NCBI RefSeq assembly: GCF_025264625.1
Contig: NZ_CP093313.1
Span: 6,200,001-6,264,000, forward strand
From: Occallatibacter riparius
Lineage (GTDB): Bacteria > Acidobacteriota > Terriglobia > Terriglobales > Acidobacteriaceae
Reading direction: 5' to 3'
Length of the DNA: 64,000 bases
Shown piece by piece: positions 32,761 through 44,031 of the stretch (position 1 is the first letter of the stretch; every line of letters begins with the position of its first letter). The notes beneath the pieces were generated by a model. That model was given only the letters and a program-made list of their open reading frames with translations, did not search any database and was not told the origin of the DNA. A program made the translations under genes and the position numbers.

Positions 32761-35079
32761 ATGGCCGATCCCAAGACGCAAAGCTCGCACTTCTACCTGA
32801 CCACGCCCATCTACTACGTGAACGCGCGGCCGCACCTGGGCCATGCTTACTCGACGATCGTCTGTGATGCGATTGCACGCCGCAAGCGCGCACTCGGAAT
32901 CGATACATGGTTCCTTACCGGCACCGACGAGCACGGGCAGAAGATCGAGCGCTCCGCAAAGCTCGCCGGCCGCACGGAGATGGAGTTCACAACTCACATC
33001 TCCGGCGAGTTCCGCGCGCTGTGGGACCGCCTCGACCTGACTTATGACGACTTTATCCGCACCACGGAGGAGCGCCACAAGCGCGGCGTGCAGCGTCTCG
33101 TCGCCACCCTGCGCGACCGCGGCTTCATCTATAAGAGCACCTACACGGGCCAGTACTGCGTTTCCGACGAAGCGTGGCAGGACGTCGATCCCGGCGCGCC
33201 CTGCCCCACCTGCGGACGCATCACCGAAACCGTCAGCGAAGAAAACTACTTCTTCAAGCTCTCGGCATTCGAGCGCAAACTGCTCGAGTTCTACGAAGCG
33301 AATCCCGGCTTTATGCAGCCCGAGTCGACGCGCAAGGAAGTCATCTCGTTTGTGCGCAGCGGGCTCAAGGACCTCTCCATCAGCCGCACCAGCGTGAAGT
33401 GGGGTATACCGGTTCCCGGCGACGACAAACACGTGATCTACGTCTGGCTCGACGCGCTGGCCAACTACATTACGGCGCTCGGCTATGGTTCCGACGACCC
33501 CCAAGACAAGGCGCGCTTCGAAAAATTCTGGCCCGCCGACATGCACCTCATCGGCAAGGAGATCAGCCGCTTCCACTGCGTGTACTGGCCGGCGTTCCTG
33601 ATGGCCGCGGGGCTGCCTACTCCGAAATCCGTGCGCGCCAATGGCTGGCTGCTCTTTGATGACACCAAGATGTCGAAGTCGCTGGGCAACATTGTGCGGG
33701 CTGAGACGGTGGATGAGGTGCTCGGCGCCGATGCGCTGCGGTACTTCCTGCTGCGCGAGATTCCGTTTGGTTCCGACGGCAGCTTCACCTTCGACGCGCT
33801 GGTGCGCCGCTACAACGGCGACCTCGCCAACGGCTACGGCAACCTGGTCAGCCGCGTCGTGAACATGATGCACAAGTACTTCGGCGGCGCGTTGCCCGAT
33901 CCGGGCGCGACCACCGAGGGCGAGATGAACCTGCGGGCGGCCGCGGAGAGCACCATTGGCGACTTCGGTCCGCTCTTCGACGATCTGCAATTTTCTGAAG
34001 CGCTGAAATCGCTGTGGGCACTCGTCGCCGAGACGGACGGCTATCTAACCGCTAATGCTCCATGGAAGAAGCCGGCCGACCGCACCGATGCCGACCACAC
34101 GGCGCTGCAGGCGCGGGTGCTGGCCACGGCCGCCGAGGCGATCCGCGTGATTACGGCGCTGGTCTATCCCATTCTGCCCGCCTCGGCATCGAAAGTATGG
34201 TTGCAGCTTGGCCAGGGAGAGCTGGCCGATGCGGCAAAGCACGGATTCCTGAAAGACCTCACGTGGGGCGGCCTGAAGCCCGGCACTCAATTCGGCGAGC
34301 CCGCGCCGCTCTTCCCCCGCGCAGAAAAGGACGCAACGGAACGTATGCAGAATCTCGAAAACCAGAACAACGCAAGCGCCGTGGATGCGGCCGCGGGCAA
34401 GCCGGTATCGCCCGGCAGCGCTCCGGCCTCGACATCGGTGGAATCATCCTCGGCTCCGTCTACTGGAAACGCCAAGTCTGAAGAGCCGGTGACGCCGTCG
34501 ACGAAGGCGCCGCATGGCCCCAAGCCCGTCGATACGGCCAAGGTGCATGAGGTATCCAAGGACATCGCCTCGGCCCGTGTGAAAACCGAGCCCAGTGCGG
34601 CTGAAACTGGAGAGAAACACGTAAACCCTAGCCAGGCTCCGCAGCCTGGCGCTTCGGCGACTGGTACGACGGCAAGCGGCACCGCAGCGGCTACCCCCGG
34701 GCACGGGGCTGCGGAGCAATCCGCCCCGGACTATACTTCAGCCTCATCTCCCGTCATCAGCATCGACGACTTCGTAAAGGTGGACCTCCGCGTCGCCCAG
34801 GTGCTCGTCGCCGAGCGCATTCCCAAAGCGGACAAGCTGCTGCGCCTGGAGGTCGATCTCGGCTACGAAAAGCGGCAGATCCTCGCCGGAATCGCGATGT
34901 ATTACGAGCCCGAGAAGCTGATCGGCCGCAAGATCGTGATTGTCGCCAATCTCGCTCCGCGCAAGATGCGGGGGCTGGAGTCGAACGGCATGTTGCTGGC
35001 AGCTTCCCTGCCGCCGGATGGCAATCCTGTGCTGGCTGGTTTCCTGGAAGATGTACCGCTGGGCGCGCGGTTGAAGTAG
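32761..35079 (+). CDS. metG: methionyl-tRNA synthetase with fused tRNA-binding domain
   Basis: The 772-residue enzyme has HLGH at residues 25-28, a zinc-knuckle region (CPTCGRITE), KMSKS at 303-307 and the alpha-helical anticodon domain. A long Ser/Pro/Ala/Thr-rich linker (about 525-665) connects to a C-terminal EMAP/Trbp111-type domain at about 666-772 (ISIDDFVKVDLRVAQVLVAE, LRLEVDLG). The linker is longer than in most MetG proteins. The ATG at 32761 has AAGG eight bases upstream. A perfect 9-bp hairpin follows at 35092-35121. Confidence 0.95.
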   Translation: MADPKTQSSHFYLTTPIYYVNARPHLGHAYSTIVCDAIARRKRALGIDTWFLTGTDEHGQKIERSAKLAGRTEMEFTTHISGEFRALWDRLDLTYDDFIRTTEERHKRGVQRLVATLRDRGFIYKSTYTGQYCVSDEAWQDVDPGAPCPTCGRITETVSEENYFFKLSAFERKLLEFYEANPGFMQPESTRKEVISFVRSGLKDLSISRTSVKWGIPVPGDDKHVIYVWLDALANYITALGYGSDDPQDKARFEKFWPADMHLIGKEISRFHCVYWPAFLMAAGLPTPKSVRANGWLLFDDTKMSKSLGNIVRAETVDEVLGADALRYFLLREIPFGSDGSFTFDALVRRYNGDLANGYGNLVSRVVNMMHKYFGGALPDPGATTEGEMNLRAAAESTIGDFGPLFDDLQFSEALKSLWALVAETDGYLTANAPWKKPADRTDADHTALQARVLATAAEAIRVITALVYPILPASASKVWLQLGQGELADAAKHGFLKDLTWGGLKPGTQFGEPAPLFPRAEKDATERMQNLENQNNASAVDAAAGKPVSPGSAPASTSVESSSAPSTGNAKSEEPVTPSTKAPHGPKPVDTAKVHEVSKDIASARVKTEPSAAETGEKHVNPSQAPQPGASATGTTASGTAAATPGHGAAEQSAPDYTSASSPVISIDDFVKVDLRVAQVLVAERIPKADKLLRLEVDLGYEKRQILAGIAMYYEPEKLIGRKIVIVANLAPRKMRGLESNGMLLAASLPPDGNPVLAGFLEDVPLGARLK

Positions 35080-35091
35080 CATCCGAATTTC

Positions 35092-35121
35092 GAGCACCGG
35101 CTTCGCAAAATACCGGTGCTC
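35092..35121 (+). terminator. hairpin after metG
   Basis: GAGCACCGG at 35092-35100 pairs perfectly with CCGGTGCTC at 35113-35121 across a 12-base loop. There is no T-run, so it may be a processing or Rho-dependent element rather than an intrinsic terminator. Confidence 0.45.
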
Positions 35122-35176
35122 CCCACACAATCCAGAAGCGCGCTATTCTTTGTTCTCGGAGCAAGAACCAAGAATT

Positions 35177-36040
35177 ATGAACCCCGCAGGTTGGACGCGC
35201 CTTCTGGCTTCGACAGCCGTGTTTCTCCTTTCCGTGTCGACCGCCCTTGCAATTCAACCCACCTGGGCCAAGAAAGCCGTCGCCTTCCCGAGCCGATGTG
35301 GACTTGAAGAAGGAGCGGCCGCGAGAACCGGTTTGCGAACCGCGCTCGCTCCCCCTTCCATGGCCACATCCTGCAAGCCGATCCGGATTCCTTCGCCTGA
35401 TAAGCAGCTCTCCATCGAAATCGAGTACGGCAAGGTTGAAATCGACCAGGATGATCACATGCTCATCGCATCGTTTCGGCTCCATCTGCGCGATGGCTCA
35501 ATCCGCGAAGGCTCCTTCCCCGATGGCTTCCAGAACATCGACTTGCTCTGGTCGCCCGACTCGAAGGCCTTCTTCGTGAACGGCGGAAACGGCGGAGGAT
35601 ATTGGGGCTTCTTCGTCTACGTCTACCACGTCGACGATTCCGATCTGGAGCCCGTCAATATCATGCGCATAGCCCAACTCGATATGGTGAAAACCTTCCC
35701 GCCCTGTCGAGCCTCCTACCTTGATCGCGAAGAATGTGTCTACCTCGAAAAGGAGCCGGACGCCAACATGTCCGGCATCGACTGGGCCGGTGACTCCTCC
35801 GCATTCATCGTCATGGCTGAAGTTCCGTGCAGCGGCGGACATGGCGGCATCATGTGCCAGGTTATGGGCTACAAACTCGACGCAAAAACCGGAGCCATCC
35901 TTGAGCGGATGCCATCCCCTCATTTCAAGCACGAGTGGCAGCCCGGCATGGCCTTCCGCTTTCATATCCCCGACCCTCCGGAATACTGCGAAAAAGGAAA
36001 TTCGAAGCAGATTCCTGGTTGCATCGGGCACGACTGGTGA
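35177..36040 (+). CDS. exported hypothetical protein, 287 aa
   Basis: A signal peptide (RLLASTAVFLLSVSTALA) starts the protein at the ATG at 35177. The mature part has propeller-like phrases (DLLWSPDSKAFFVNGGNGGG, GIDWAGDSSAFIVMAEVPC). Six cysteines (for example in the PPCRASYLDREEC and PCSGGHGGIMC segments) suggest disulfides. The DSKAFF and DSSAFIV blades recall WD40-like beta-propeller repeats. No enzyme family is recognised. It is on the same strand as metG but is separated by the hairpin. Confidence 0.65.
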   Translation: MNPAGWTRLLASTAVFLLSVSTALAIQPTWAKKAVAFPSRCGLEEGAAARTGLRTALAPPSMATSCKPIRIPSPDKQLSIEIEYGKVEIDQDDHMLIASFRLHLRDGSIREGSFPDGFQNIDLLWSPDSKAFFVNGGNGGGYWGFFVYVYHVDDSDLEPVNIMRIAQLDMVKTFPPCRASYLDREECVYLEKEPDANMSGIDWAGDSSAFIVMAEVPCSGGHGGIMCQVMGYKLDAKTGAILERMPSPHFKHEWQPGMAFRFHIPDPPEYCEKGNSKQIPGCIGHDW

Positions 36041-36106
36041 TCGGCCCCTTCCGTCCCGCGCCTATACACATAAAGCGTGCTATCCTTACACATCGGAAGG
36101 CACGCC

Positions 36107-36364
36107 ATGCGCACCAACATCGACATTGACGACAAGTTGATGAAAGCCGCCATGAAGGCCACCGGCGCCACAACCAAGAAAGCCGCCGTGGAAGCCGCAT
36201 TGCGCAAAGTCGTCCAACTCAAGAAACAGGAACGCATTCTCCGGCTCTTCGGAAAAGTGCAATGGGAAGGGGATCTCGATGCCATGCGCGAGAGCCGCTT
36301 CCCCGAGTGGCACGGGCTCCCCGATAAACCTCTATCCAAACAGGCGGACGAGGACGCTGCGTAG
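36107..36364 (+). CDS. vapB: VapB-type antitoxin
   Basis: The 85-residue protein starts MRTNIDIDDKLMKAAMKATGATTKKAAVEAAL, the ribbon-helix-helix-like DNA-binding N-terminus of VapB antitoxins, followed by a charged, extended C-terminus that would wrap the toxin. GGAAGG lies six bases before the ATG at 36107. The gene is 20 bases upstream of vapC on the same strand. By family, the VapBC complex represses its own promoter. Confidence 0.85.
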   Translation: MRTNIDIDDKLMKAAMKATGATTKKAAVEAALRKVVQLKKQERILRLFGKVQWEGDLDAMRESRFPEWHGLPDKPLSKQADEDAA

Positions 36365-36384
36365 CCGAATCGGAACGCCACAAA

Positions 36385-36798
36385 ATGATCATTGTCGATA
36401 CGTCAGTCTGGATCGAGTTCCTCAGAGGCAGCCTCACCGCCGAGACCAGATGGCTCCGAAACGCGCTCGTCCAGAATCAAGAGCTTGGCCTGACCAGCCT
36501 GATCCTTTGCGAGGTCTTGCAGGGAATCCCACAGGAGCGCCAATTTCGCGAAACTCGGGAGTATCTTTCATCACTGCCCGTGTTCGAAGCGAGCGATGAA
36601 GAAACCGCGGTCGCCGCGGCGGAGAACTACCGGGCGCTCCGCGCACTGTCGTTCACTGTGCGCAGCACTATTGACTGCATGACAGCTACATTTTGCATAC
36701 GCGAAGGTTATGGCCTGCTTCATCGCGATCGTGATTTCGCCCCATTCAGCAAACACCTCAAACTCGCGGTGGTCGATCCTGTGCCCACCGGATCGTAA
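36385..36798 (+). CDS. vapC: VapC-type PIN-domain toxin
   Basis: The 137-residue PIN ribonuclease has the acidic residues of the family: Asp5 in MIIVDTSVWIEFLRG, Glu43 in ILCEVLQGI, the Asp in STIDCMTA, and the HRDRDFAPFSKH segment. By family it cleaves tRNA or rRNA when not bound by VapB. It follows vapB directly. A terminator lies just downstream, closing the two-gene operon. VapBC pairs are often acquired horizontally; no mobile element is evident here. Confidence 0.9.
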   Translation: MIIVDTSVWIEFLRGSLTAETRWLRNALVQNQELGLTSLILCEVLQGIPQERQFRETREYLSSLPVFEASDEETAVAAAENYRALRALSFTVRSTIDCMTATFCIREGYGLLHRDRDFAPFSKHLKLAVVDPVPTGS

Positions 36799-36817
36799 TC
36801 TGTCACAAATGCGAGTT

Positions 36818-36846
36818 GGCCCGCGGCACACGCGGGCCTTCTTATG
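36818..36846 (+). terminator. terminator after vapC
   Basis: GGCCCGCG (36818-36825) pairs with CGCGGGCC (36831-36838) around a GCACA loop and is followed by TTCTT. Confidence 0.7.
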
Positions 36847-37267
36847 GGTGCAAGACTCGTATGCGCTGCCTGCTTCTTTTTGCCGTGGAAGATTTACCGC
36901 AGAAATTAAGAAGCGGGCTGCCGAAATCGGGAGTGGAAGGAGTTCCCGAAACCGGCCGCCCGCTGGACCCTGAACCGGGTCTAGGTGGTATGTGTAGTGT
37001 GGCCCTATCGGCCGCAGAAATCAAGTAGAATCTCGGAGGCGAAAGTCACGCGAAAACTGCTTTGAGCGTACCGAATGGTGATGCTTCACTCACCCGGCTG
37101 TGATGGCCGTCATTCTCGCGTGTGATATGGCCGGAAATCCACTGTTTTCATGGGTCCGGCGCGTTGACCGCTTAGGGTTTGGCCTGATAGAAATGGGTGT
37201 TCAATCAATTCAGTTTTTGTATCTAACCATCCGTAACTAACCGCCTGAACGAATAGCCGATACCAGC
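36844..37267. other. 424-base spacer upstream of the ATP synthase operon
   Basis: No gene is recognised. The ORF at 36816-37028 starts inside the terminator and has no family. A candidate promoter lies at 37164-37193. The rest could hold an untranslated leader or small RNA, but no covariance-type structure could be established by eye. Confidence 0.4.
37164..37193 (+). promoter_or_regulatory. candidate promoter of the ATP synthase operon
   Basis: TTGACC at 37164-37169 (-35-like) is followed after 18 bases by TAGAAA at 37188-37193 (-10-like), about 75 bases before the first atp start. This is a match by eye to the sigma-70 pattern. Confidence 0.3.
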
Positions 37268-37726
37268 ATGGACGAAATTCTTCAACAAGTCGGGACCCTT
37301 CTGCTCGGCGCCATACCTACGGCGCTGCTGTTCATCGTGCTGGTCCTGGCATATCAGTTTCTGATCCAGGGGCCCCTCAGCCGCACGCTGAAAGAACGCC
37401 GTGCGCGCACCCAGGGAGCCGTCGAGGAAGCCCATAAAGCGATTGCCCGGGCCGAAGAGCGCGCCCAGGAATACGCCAACAAGCTCCGCCAGGCGCGCGC
37501 GGAGGTCTACAAGGCCCGCGAGCAGCGCATCAAGCAATGGAGTGCGGAACGCGATGCGGCGCTGGACGCCGCCCGCCTTGCCGCCGGACAACGGGTCAGC
37601 CAGGCCAAGACCGAATTGGAAGCCCAGGCTGCCCAGGCACGTCAGGCTATCCAGGCATCTGCCGGCGAGCTGGCCAGCCGGGTCGTTCGCGCCGTTTTGC
37701 CCGTGGCCGCCGGGGGTACGCGTTGA
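37268..37726 (+). CDS. ATP synthase F0 subunit b (first, short b-type)
   Basis: The 152-residue protein has one N-terminal membrane helix (about 10-30, GAIPTALLFIVLVLAYQFLI) followed by a long charged coiled coil (KERRARTQGAVEEAHKAIARAEERAQEYANKL). It would be one strand of the peripheral stalk that links F0 to F1. It is the first gene of the operon and overlaps the next b-type gene by TTGA. Two different b subunits are typical where a b/b' heterodimer is used. The pairing is an inference. Confidence 0.9.
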   Translation: MDEILQQVGTLLLGAIPTALLFIVLVLAYQFLIQGPLSRTLKERRARTQGAVEEAHKAIARAEERAQEYANKLRQARAEVYKAREQRIKQWSAERDAALDAARLAAGQRVSQAKTELEAQAAQARQAIQASAGELASRVVRAVLPVAAGGTR

Positions 37727-38544
37727 AGCATCTGCAGGGTACAACTACCGATCGTCTTTTCGCTTTTGTCCTGATGGCCGGACTGGCCACGGGCGTGGCG
37801 TTCGCGCCGGTGCGCGCGTTCGCCCAGGAAGCCAATCCGTCCGCACCCGTGAAGTCACAGGCCGACTCACACGGCCAGGCTGGCCTTCCGGCCCAGCCCG
37901 GCCAGGAGAAAGCCGAGGAAGAAGAAGAGCACAACGTCTTCCGCCACAACTCGCTGGTGCAGGCCATTTCTGACGCTGTCTTCAAGGACGACAAGAACGC
38001 TACCGATCCGGAACAAAAAGCGCGCCGCGACGAGCACATCGAGAAGACCGCCCGCACCTTCGAGTGGGTCAACTCGCTCATCCTGATCCTCTGCATCGTG
38101 ATTCCGCTGGCGAAGATTCTGCCGAAGATCATTCGGCGCCGCTCGGAGACGCTCAAGCAGAATCTCCAGGAAGCCCGCAAAACCACGGCCGACGCGAATA
38201 CGCGTCTGAGCGCCGTGGAAGCGCAGCTCGCCCGCCTGGACGAGGAGATCGCGCAGATCCGCGCCAACGTCGAGTCGGAAAGCAAGCAGGACGAGGCCAA
38301 GATCAAGGCCAGCATTGAGGAAGAAAGCGCCCGCATCGTGGCCTCAGCCGAGCAGGAGATCGCTTCGGCGTCCGCGCAGGCACAACGCGCCTTGCGTCAC
38401 TTCGCAGCCGAGCTCGCGATCGACAATGCAGCGCGCCAGCTCACGCTCTCGCCCGAAGCCGACCGCGCTCTCATCGCACAGTTCGTCAACGATGCGAATC
38501 ATAATGGCGCATCTAACGGCGGAGCCCAGGGAGGAAAACGCTAA
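37723..38544 (+). CDS. ATP synthase F0 subunit b (second, long, with signal-like N-terminus)
   Basis: The 273-residue protein starts at a TTG (37723) that overlaps the previous stop as TTGA, giving translational coupling; GGGGG lies a few bases upstream. The N-terminus looks like a signal peptide (RLFAFVLMAGLATGVAFAPVRAFAQ). An acidic/Gln linker and the membrane helix (VNSLILILCIVIPLAKIL, about 120-137) follow, then a long charged coiled coil as in b subunits. Most b subunits have only one helix and no leader, so the N-terminal extension is odd. Its stop overlaps the atpH start as TAATG. Confidence 0.85.
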   Translation: MKHLQGTTTDRLFAFVLMAGLATGVAFAPVRAFAQEANPSAPVKSQADSHGQAGLPAQPGQEKAEEEEEHNVFRHNSLVQAISDAVFKDDKNATDPEQKARRDEHIEKTARTFEWVNSLILILCIVIPLAKILPKIIRRRSETLKQNLQEARKTTADANTRLSAVEAQLARLDEEIAQIRANVESESKQDEAKIKASIEEESARIVASAEQEIASASAQAQRALRHFAAELAIDNAARQLTLSPEADRALIAQFVNDANHNGASNGGAQGGKR

Positions 38545-39083
38545 TGGCAGCCTTTGTCTCCCACTACGCCCGCGCCCTCGCCGATGTGGTTCTGCAGGCG
38601 AAGCTTGATATAGCCGGCATCGACCGGCAGATCAATGACTTTCTGGCTGCCTGGGACTCGAGCCCGCAACTGCGGGAAGTTTTCGAAAATCCGGCCATCT
38701 CTGAGGCTCAGAAGGTTACGGTTCTCGACAAGATGAACGCGAAGCTGGGCATGATTCCGCAGCTCCGCAACTTCATCGCCGTGCTCATCCGCAATGGCCG
38801 CGTCGCCCACGTGCGCGAAGTCATCCAGGCTTATCGCACTGAGTTGCAGGAGCGCCAGGGCGTCCGGCAGGCAGAGATCGTAACGGCCCGCGAACTGGGC
38901 GAACAGGAACGCAATTTTCTGCTGGCGGGCGTAGGTCAGCTTGCCGGCGCAAAGATTCAGGCTACATTCAAGCTCGACCCGTCGATCCTCGGCGGAACCG
39001 TCGTCCGCATCGGCTCTACCGTATACGACGGCTCCGTAAAAGGACGGCTGGAGCGCTTGAGAGAAGAATTGGTGGCGGGCTGA
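38544..39083 (+). CDS. atpH: ATP synthase F1 subunit delta
   Basis: The 179-residue protein has the delta/OSCP pattern: SHYARALADVVLQAKLD at the N-terminus and the C-terminal ILGGTVVRIGSTVYDGSVKGRLERLRE signature. It joins the peripheral stalk to the F1 head. The ATG overlaps the previous stop. A 9-bp GC hairpin (39073-39093) encloses its stop codon. Confidence 0.95.
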   Translation: MAAFVSHYARALADVVLQAKLDIAGIDRQINDFLAAWDSSPQLREVFENPAISEAQKVTVLDKMNAKLGMIPQLRNFIAVLIRNGRVAHVREVIQAYRTELQERQGVRQAEIVTARELGEQERNFLLAGVGQLAGAKIQATFKLDPSILGGTVVRIGSTVYDGSVKGRLERLREELVAG

Positions 39084-39093
39084 GAGCCCGCCA
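39073..39093 (+). promoter_or_regulatory. GC hairpin at the atpH stop
   Basis: TGGCGGGCT (39073-39081) pairs with AGCCCGCCA (39085-39093) around GAG. It contains the atpH stop and has no T-run, so it may stabilise or process the message rather than terminate it. Confidence 0.5.
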
Positions 39094-39100
39094 GTACCTA

Positions 39101-39189
39101 GTTCACAGTTCATAGTTCACAGTCTTGGGAAGTGGACTCGGAGCTGGATCACACTGTGAACTGCGAACTACGAACTGTGAACTAAGAAC
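39101..39189. repeat. inverted heptamer arrays between atpH and atpA
   Basis: Three GTTCACA-type units (39101-39121) face five inverted units of the type TGTGAAC (39155-39189), separated by a 33-base spacer. They would form a long stem in the transcript. The right arm ends 16 bases before the atpA start. Confidence 0.8.
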
Positions 39190-39205
39190 CGCAAGGAACT
39201 TGCAC

Positions 39206-40741
<1,536 letters not shown>

Positions 40742-40752
40742 AGATGAGCTTC

Positions 40753-40845
40753 TAGCCTCTAGCTTCTAGCTGCTAGCTGGATTCGAGAGGCAGAAGCCGT
40801 GATGCAAAAGCTAGGAGCTAGAAGCTAGGAGCTAGCAGCTAAGAG
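40753..40845. repeat. inverted heptamer arrays between atpA and atpG
   Basis: Four TAGCTNC-type units (40753-40780) face five GAGCTAG-type units (40808-40842). The last unit abuts the atpG ATG at 40846, so its purines take the place of a normal Shine-Dalgarno region (AGGAG 14 bases upstream, AAGAG immediately before). Confidence 0.8.
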
Positions 40846-41910
<1,065 letters not shown>

Positions 41911-41915
41911 GAATC

Positions 41916-41962
41916 AGCTCGTAGCCGGAAGCCCGGAGCTACGAGCTACAAGCTACAGGCTC
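41916..41962. repeat. inverted heptamer arrays between atpG and atpD
   Basis: AGCTCGTAGC (41916-41925) pairs perfectly with GCTACGAGCT (41938-41947). GAGCTAC-type units continue to 41962. The stem is shorter than at the other atp junctions but uses the same design. Confidence 0.75.
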
Positions 41963-41975
41963 AAGAGAAGGAACA

Positions 41976-43418
41976 ATGGCACAAAACATCGGCAAGGTCA
42001 TCCAGATTTCCGGTCCCGCGGTGGACGTTCAGTTCGACGAAGCCACGATGCCGCCCATCTACCAGGCGCTCCAGGTCACCAGCGAAGGCTTCAACACGCC
42101 TGTGCCCATCGACGTGATGCTCGAAGTCCAGCAGCACCTGGGCGAAGGCCGCGTCCGCACCGTCGCCATGCAGGCCACGGACGGCATGGTGCGCGGCATG
42201 AACGCCATCGACCTCGGCGGCCCCATCCGCGTTCCGGTAGGCAAGGAGACGCTGGGCCGCGTGCTCAACGTCATCGGCCAGCCGGTGGACGAACTCGGTC
42301 CCATCGGCGAAAAAGAGCGCAACCCCATCCACCGTCTCGCGCCCGCGTTCGACGAGCAGTCAACGCGCGAAGAGATGTTCGAGACCGGCATCAAGGTCAT
42401 CGACCTGATCCAGCCCTTCCTCAAGGGCGGCAAGATCGGCCTCTTCGGCGGCGCCGGCGTCGGCAAGACCGTCGTCATCATGGAGCTCATCAACAACGTT
42501 GCCAAGAATCACGGCGGTTTCTCCGTGTTCGGCGGCGTGGGCGAGCGCACCCGTGAAGGCAACGACCTTTGGGTCGAAATGACCGAGTCCGGCGTCATCA
42601 AGCCCGGCAAATGGGAGGAGTCAAAGTGCGCCTTGGTCTATGGCCAGATGACCGAGCCGCCCGGCGCTCGCCTGCGCGTGGCCCTCACCGCTCTCACCGT
42701 CGCCGAGTACTTCCGCGACGTGGAAGGCGCCGACACCCTGCTCTTCATCGACAACATCTTCCGCTTCACGCAGGCCGGATCCGAAGTATCCACGCTGCTC
42801 GGCCGTATGCCCTCCGCCGTGGGATACCAGCCCAATCTCGCAACGGAAATGGGCGAACTCCAGGAGCGCATCACCTCAACGAGCAAGGGCTCGGTCACCT
42901 CGGTGCAGGCCGTATACGTGCCCGCCGACGACCTTACCGATCCCGCGCCGGCCACGACCTTCGCCCACCTCGACGCCACCACCGTGTTGAGCCGGCCGTT
43001 GTCTGAGCTTGGCATTTACCCCGCTGTAGATCCTCTGGCTTCCACCTCGCGCATCCTCTCCGCACGCGTCGTCGGCCAGGAGCACTACGACGTGGCCCAG
43101 GGCGTGAAGCGCATTCTGCAGCGCTACAAGGACCTGCAGGACATCATCGCCATCCTCGGCATCGACGAACTCTCGGAAGAAGACAAGCTCACCGTGGCCC
43201 GCGCCCGCAAGATCCAGAAGTTCCTCTCGCAGCCGTTCCACGTTGCCGAGCAGTTCACTGGAATCAACGGCCGCTACGTTAAGGTTGCCGACACCGTCCG
43301 GAGCTTCAAAGAGATCCTCGAGGGCAAGCACGACGACGTGCCAGAGCAGGCCTTCTACATGCAGGGCGCTATCGAGGAAGTCCTTGCCCAAGCCGAGAAG
43401 CTGAAGGCGACGGCGTAA
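41976..43418 (+). CDS. atpD: ATP synthase F1 subunit beta
   Basis: The 480-residue catalytic subunit has Walker A GGAGVGKT at 158-165 and the family signature PAVDPLASTSR. GAAGGA lies a few bases before the ATG. It carries the ATP-forming sites. The chain is normal in length and composition. Confidence 0.97.
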   Translation: MAQNIGKVIQISGPAVDVQFDEATMPPIYQALQVTSEGFNTPVPIDVMLEVQQHLGEGRVRTVAMQATDGMVRGMNAIDLGGPIRVPVGKETLGRVLNVIGQPVDELGPIGEKERNPIHRLAPAFDEQSTREEMFETGIKVIDLIQPFLKGGKIGLFGGAGVGKTVVIMELINNVAKNHGGFSVFGGVGERTREGNDLWVEMTESGVIKPGKWEESKCALVYGQMTEPPGARLRVALTALTVAEYFRDVEGADTLLFIDNIFRFTQAGSEVSTLLGRMPSAVGYQPNLATEMGELQERITSTSKGSVTSVQAVYVPADDLTDPAPATTFAHLDATTVLSRPLSELGIYPAVDPLASTSRILSARVVGQEHYDVAQGVKRILQRYKDLQDIIAILGIDELSEEDKLTVARARKIQKFLSQPFHVAEQFTGINGRYVKVADTVRSFKEILEGKHDDVPEQAFYMQGAIEEVLAQAEKLKATA

Positions 43419-43423
43419 AAACA

Positions 43424-43515
43424 GGGAATAGGGAACAGGGACTAGGGAGTAGAAGGCAAAAGCAACGGAACGAATCGCGGTTTGCTCTTCCCTGTTCCCT
43501 ACTGCCTACTCCCTG
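43424..43515. repeat. inverted heptamer arrays between atpD and atpC
   Basis: Four GGGAANA-type units (43424-43451) face four TTCCCTR-type units (43488-43515) across a 36-base gap. This word differs from those at the other atp junctions but keeps the 7-base period and the inverted layout. Confidence 0.8.
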
Positions 43516-43532
43516 GCGACTGAAAGGAGCCC

Positions 43533-43964
43533 ATGGCTGATACATCCAACGAACTTCGGGTCCGGCTCGTCACTCCCGAGCGCATCCTCTTCGAGGCCTG
43601 CGCCGATGCCGTCGAGCTGCCCGCGAAGAACGGCTACATGGAAGTCCTCTACGGGCACGCGCCGCTGCTGGCCGAGCTTGGCGCGGGCGACGTTCGCCTG
43701 CACGGAGCCAAGGGCGGAGACATGCAACCCGAGCAAATCTACAACGTGAGCTGGGGCTTTGTCGAAGTGCTCCCCGACCGCGTCACCATTCTGGCCAACG
43801 ATGCCCTCAAGCCGCAGGAGATCGACGTCAATCGCGCCCAGCAGCAGCTCGACCGCGGCACGAAGCTCTGGAACGAAGCCGGCGAAAGCGAGGAGGCATA
43901 CGATCACGCCCTCCACGTCATCTCCGAAGCCGAAGCCAAGCTGGCCACCGCCCAGGAAAAATAA
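43533..43964 (+). CDS. atpC: ATP synthase F1 subunit epsilon
   Basis: The 143-residue protein has the N-terminal beta-sandwich (RVRLVTPERILFEACADAVELPA, GYMEVLYGHAPLLAELGAGDV) and a C-terminal helical part (QQQLDRGTKLW). AAGGAG lies four bases before the ATG. It is the last gene of the operon and can inhibit ATP hydrolysis. Confidence 0.94.
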   Translation: MADTSNELRVRLVTPERILFEACADAVELPAKNGYMEVLYGHAPLLAELGAGDVRLHGAKGGDMQPEQIYNVSWGFVEVLPDRVTILANDALKPQEIDVNRAQQQLDRGTKLWNEAGESEEAYDHALHVISEAEAKLATAQEK

Positions 43965-43982
43965 CGCCTCCACTCCTTAATC

Positions 43983-44012
43983 AAAAGGCCCGCGCTCAGC
44001 GGGCCTTTTTCT
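43983..44012. terminator. bidirectional terminator
   Basis: AAAAGGCCCGC (43983-43993) pairs with GCGGGCCTTTT (43999-44009) around GCTCA, with T-runs on both strands. It ends the atp operon on the plus strand and serves the converging minus-strand gene. Confidence 0.9.
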
Positions 44013-44031
44013 CTTCCACCATCTTTGAACG

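Noticed and set aside
36840..37020. 6S, SRP or tmRNA gene in the atp upstream spacer
   Set aside because: The characteristic conserved cores were not found, and no convincing closing stem could be drawn.
36816..37028. Small ORF between vapC and the atp operon
   Set aside because: It starts inside the vapC terminator, has no ribosome site and no family.
39125..39205. Longer N-terminus for AtpA (27 extra residues)
   Set aside because: The extra residues (CELRTTNCELRTARN) are the translated heptamer array; the conserved start MAQIKADEI at 39206 has a ribosome site.
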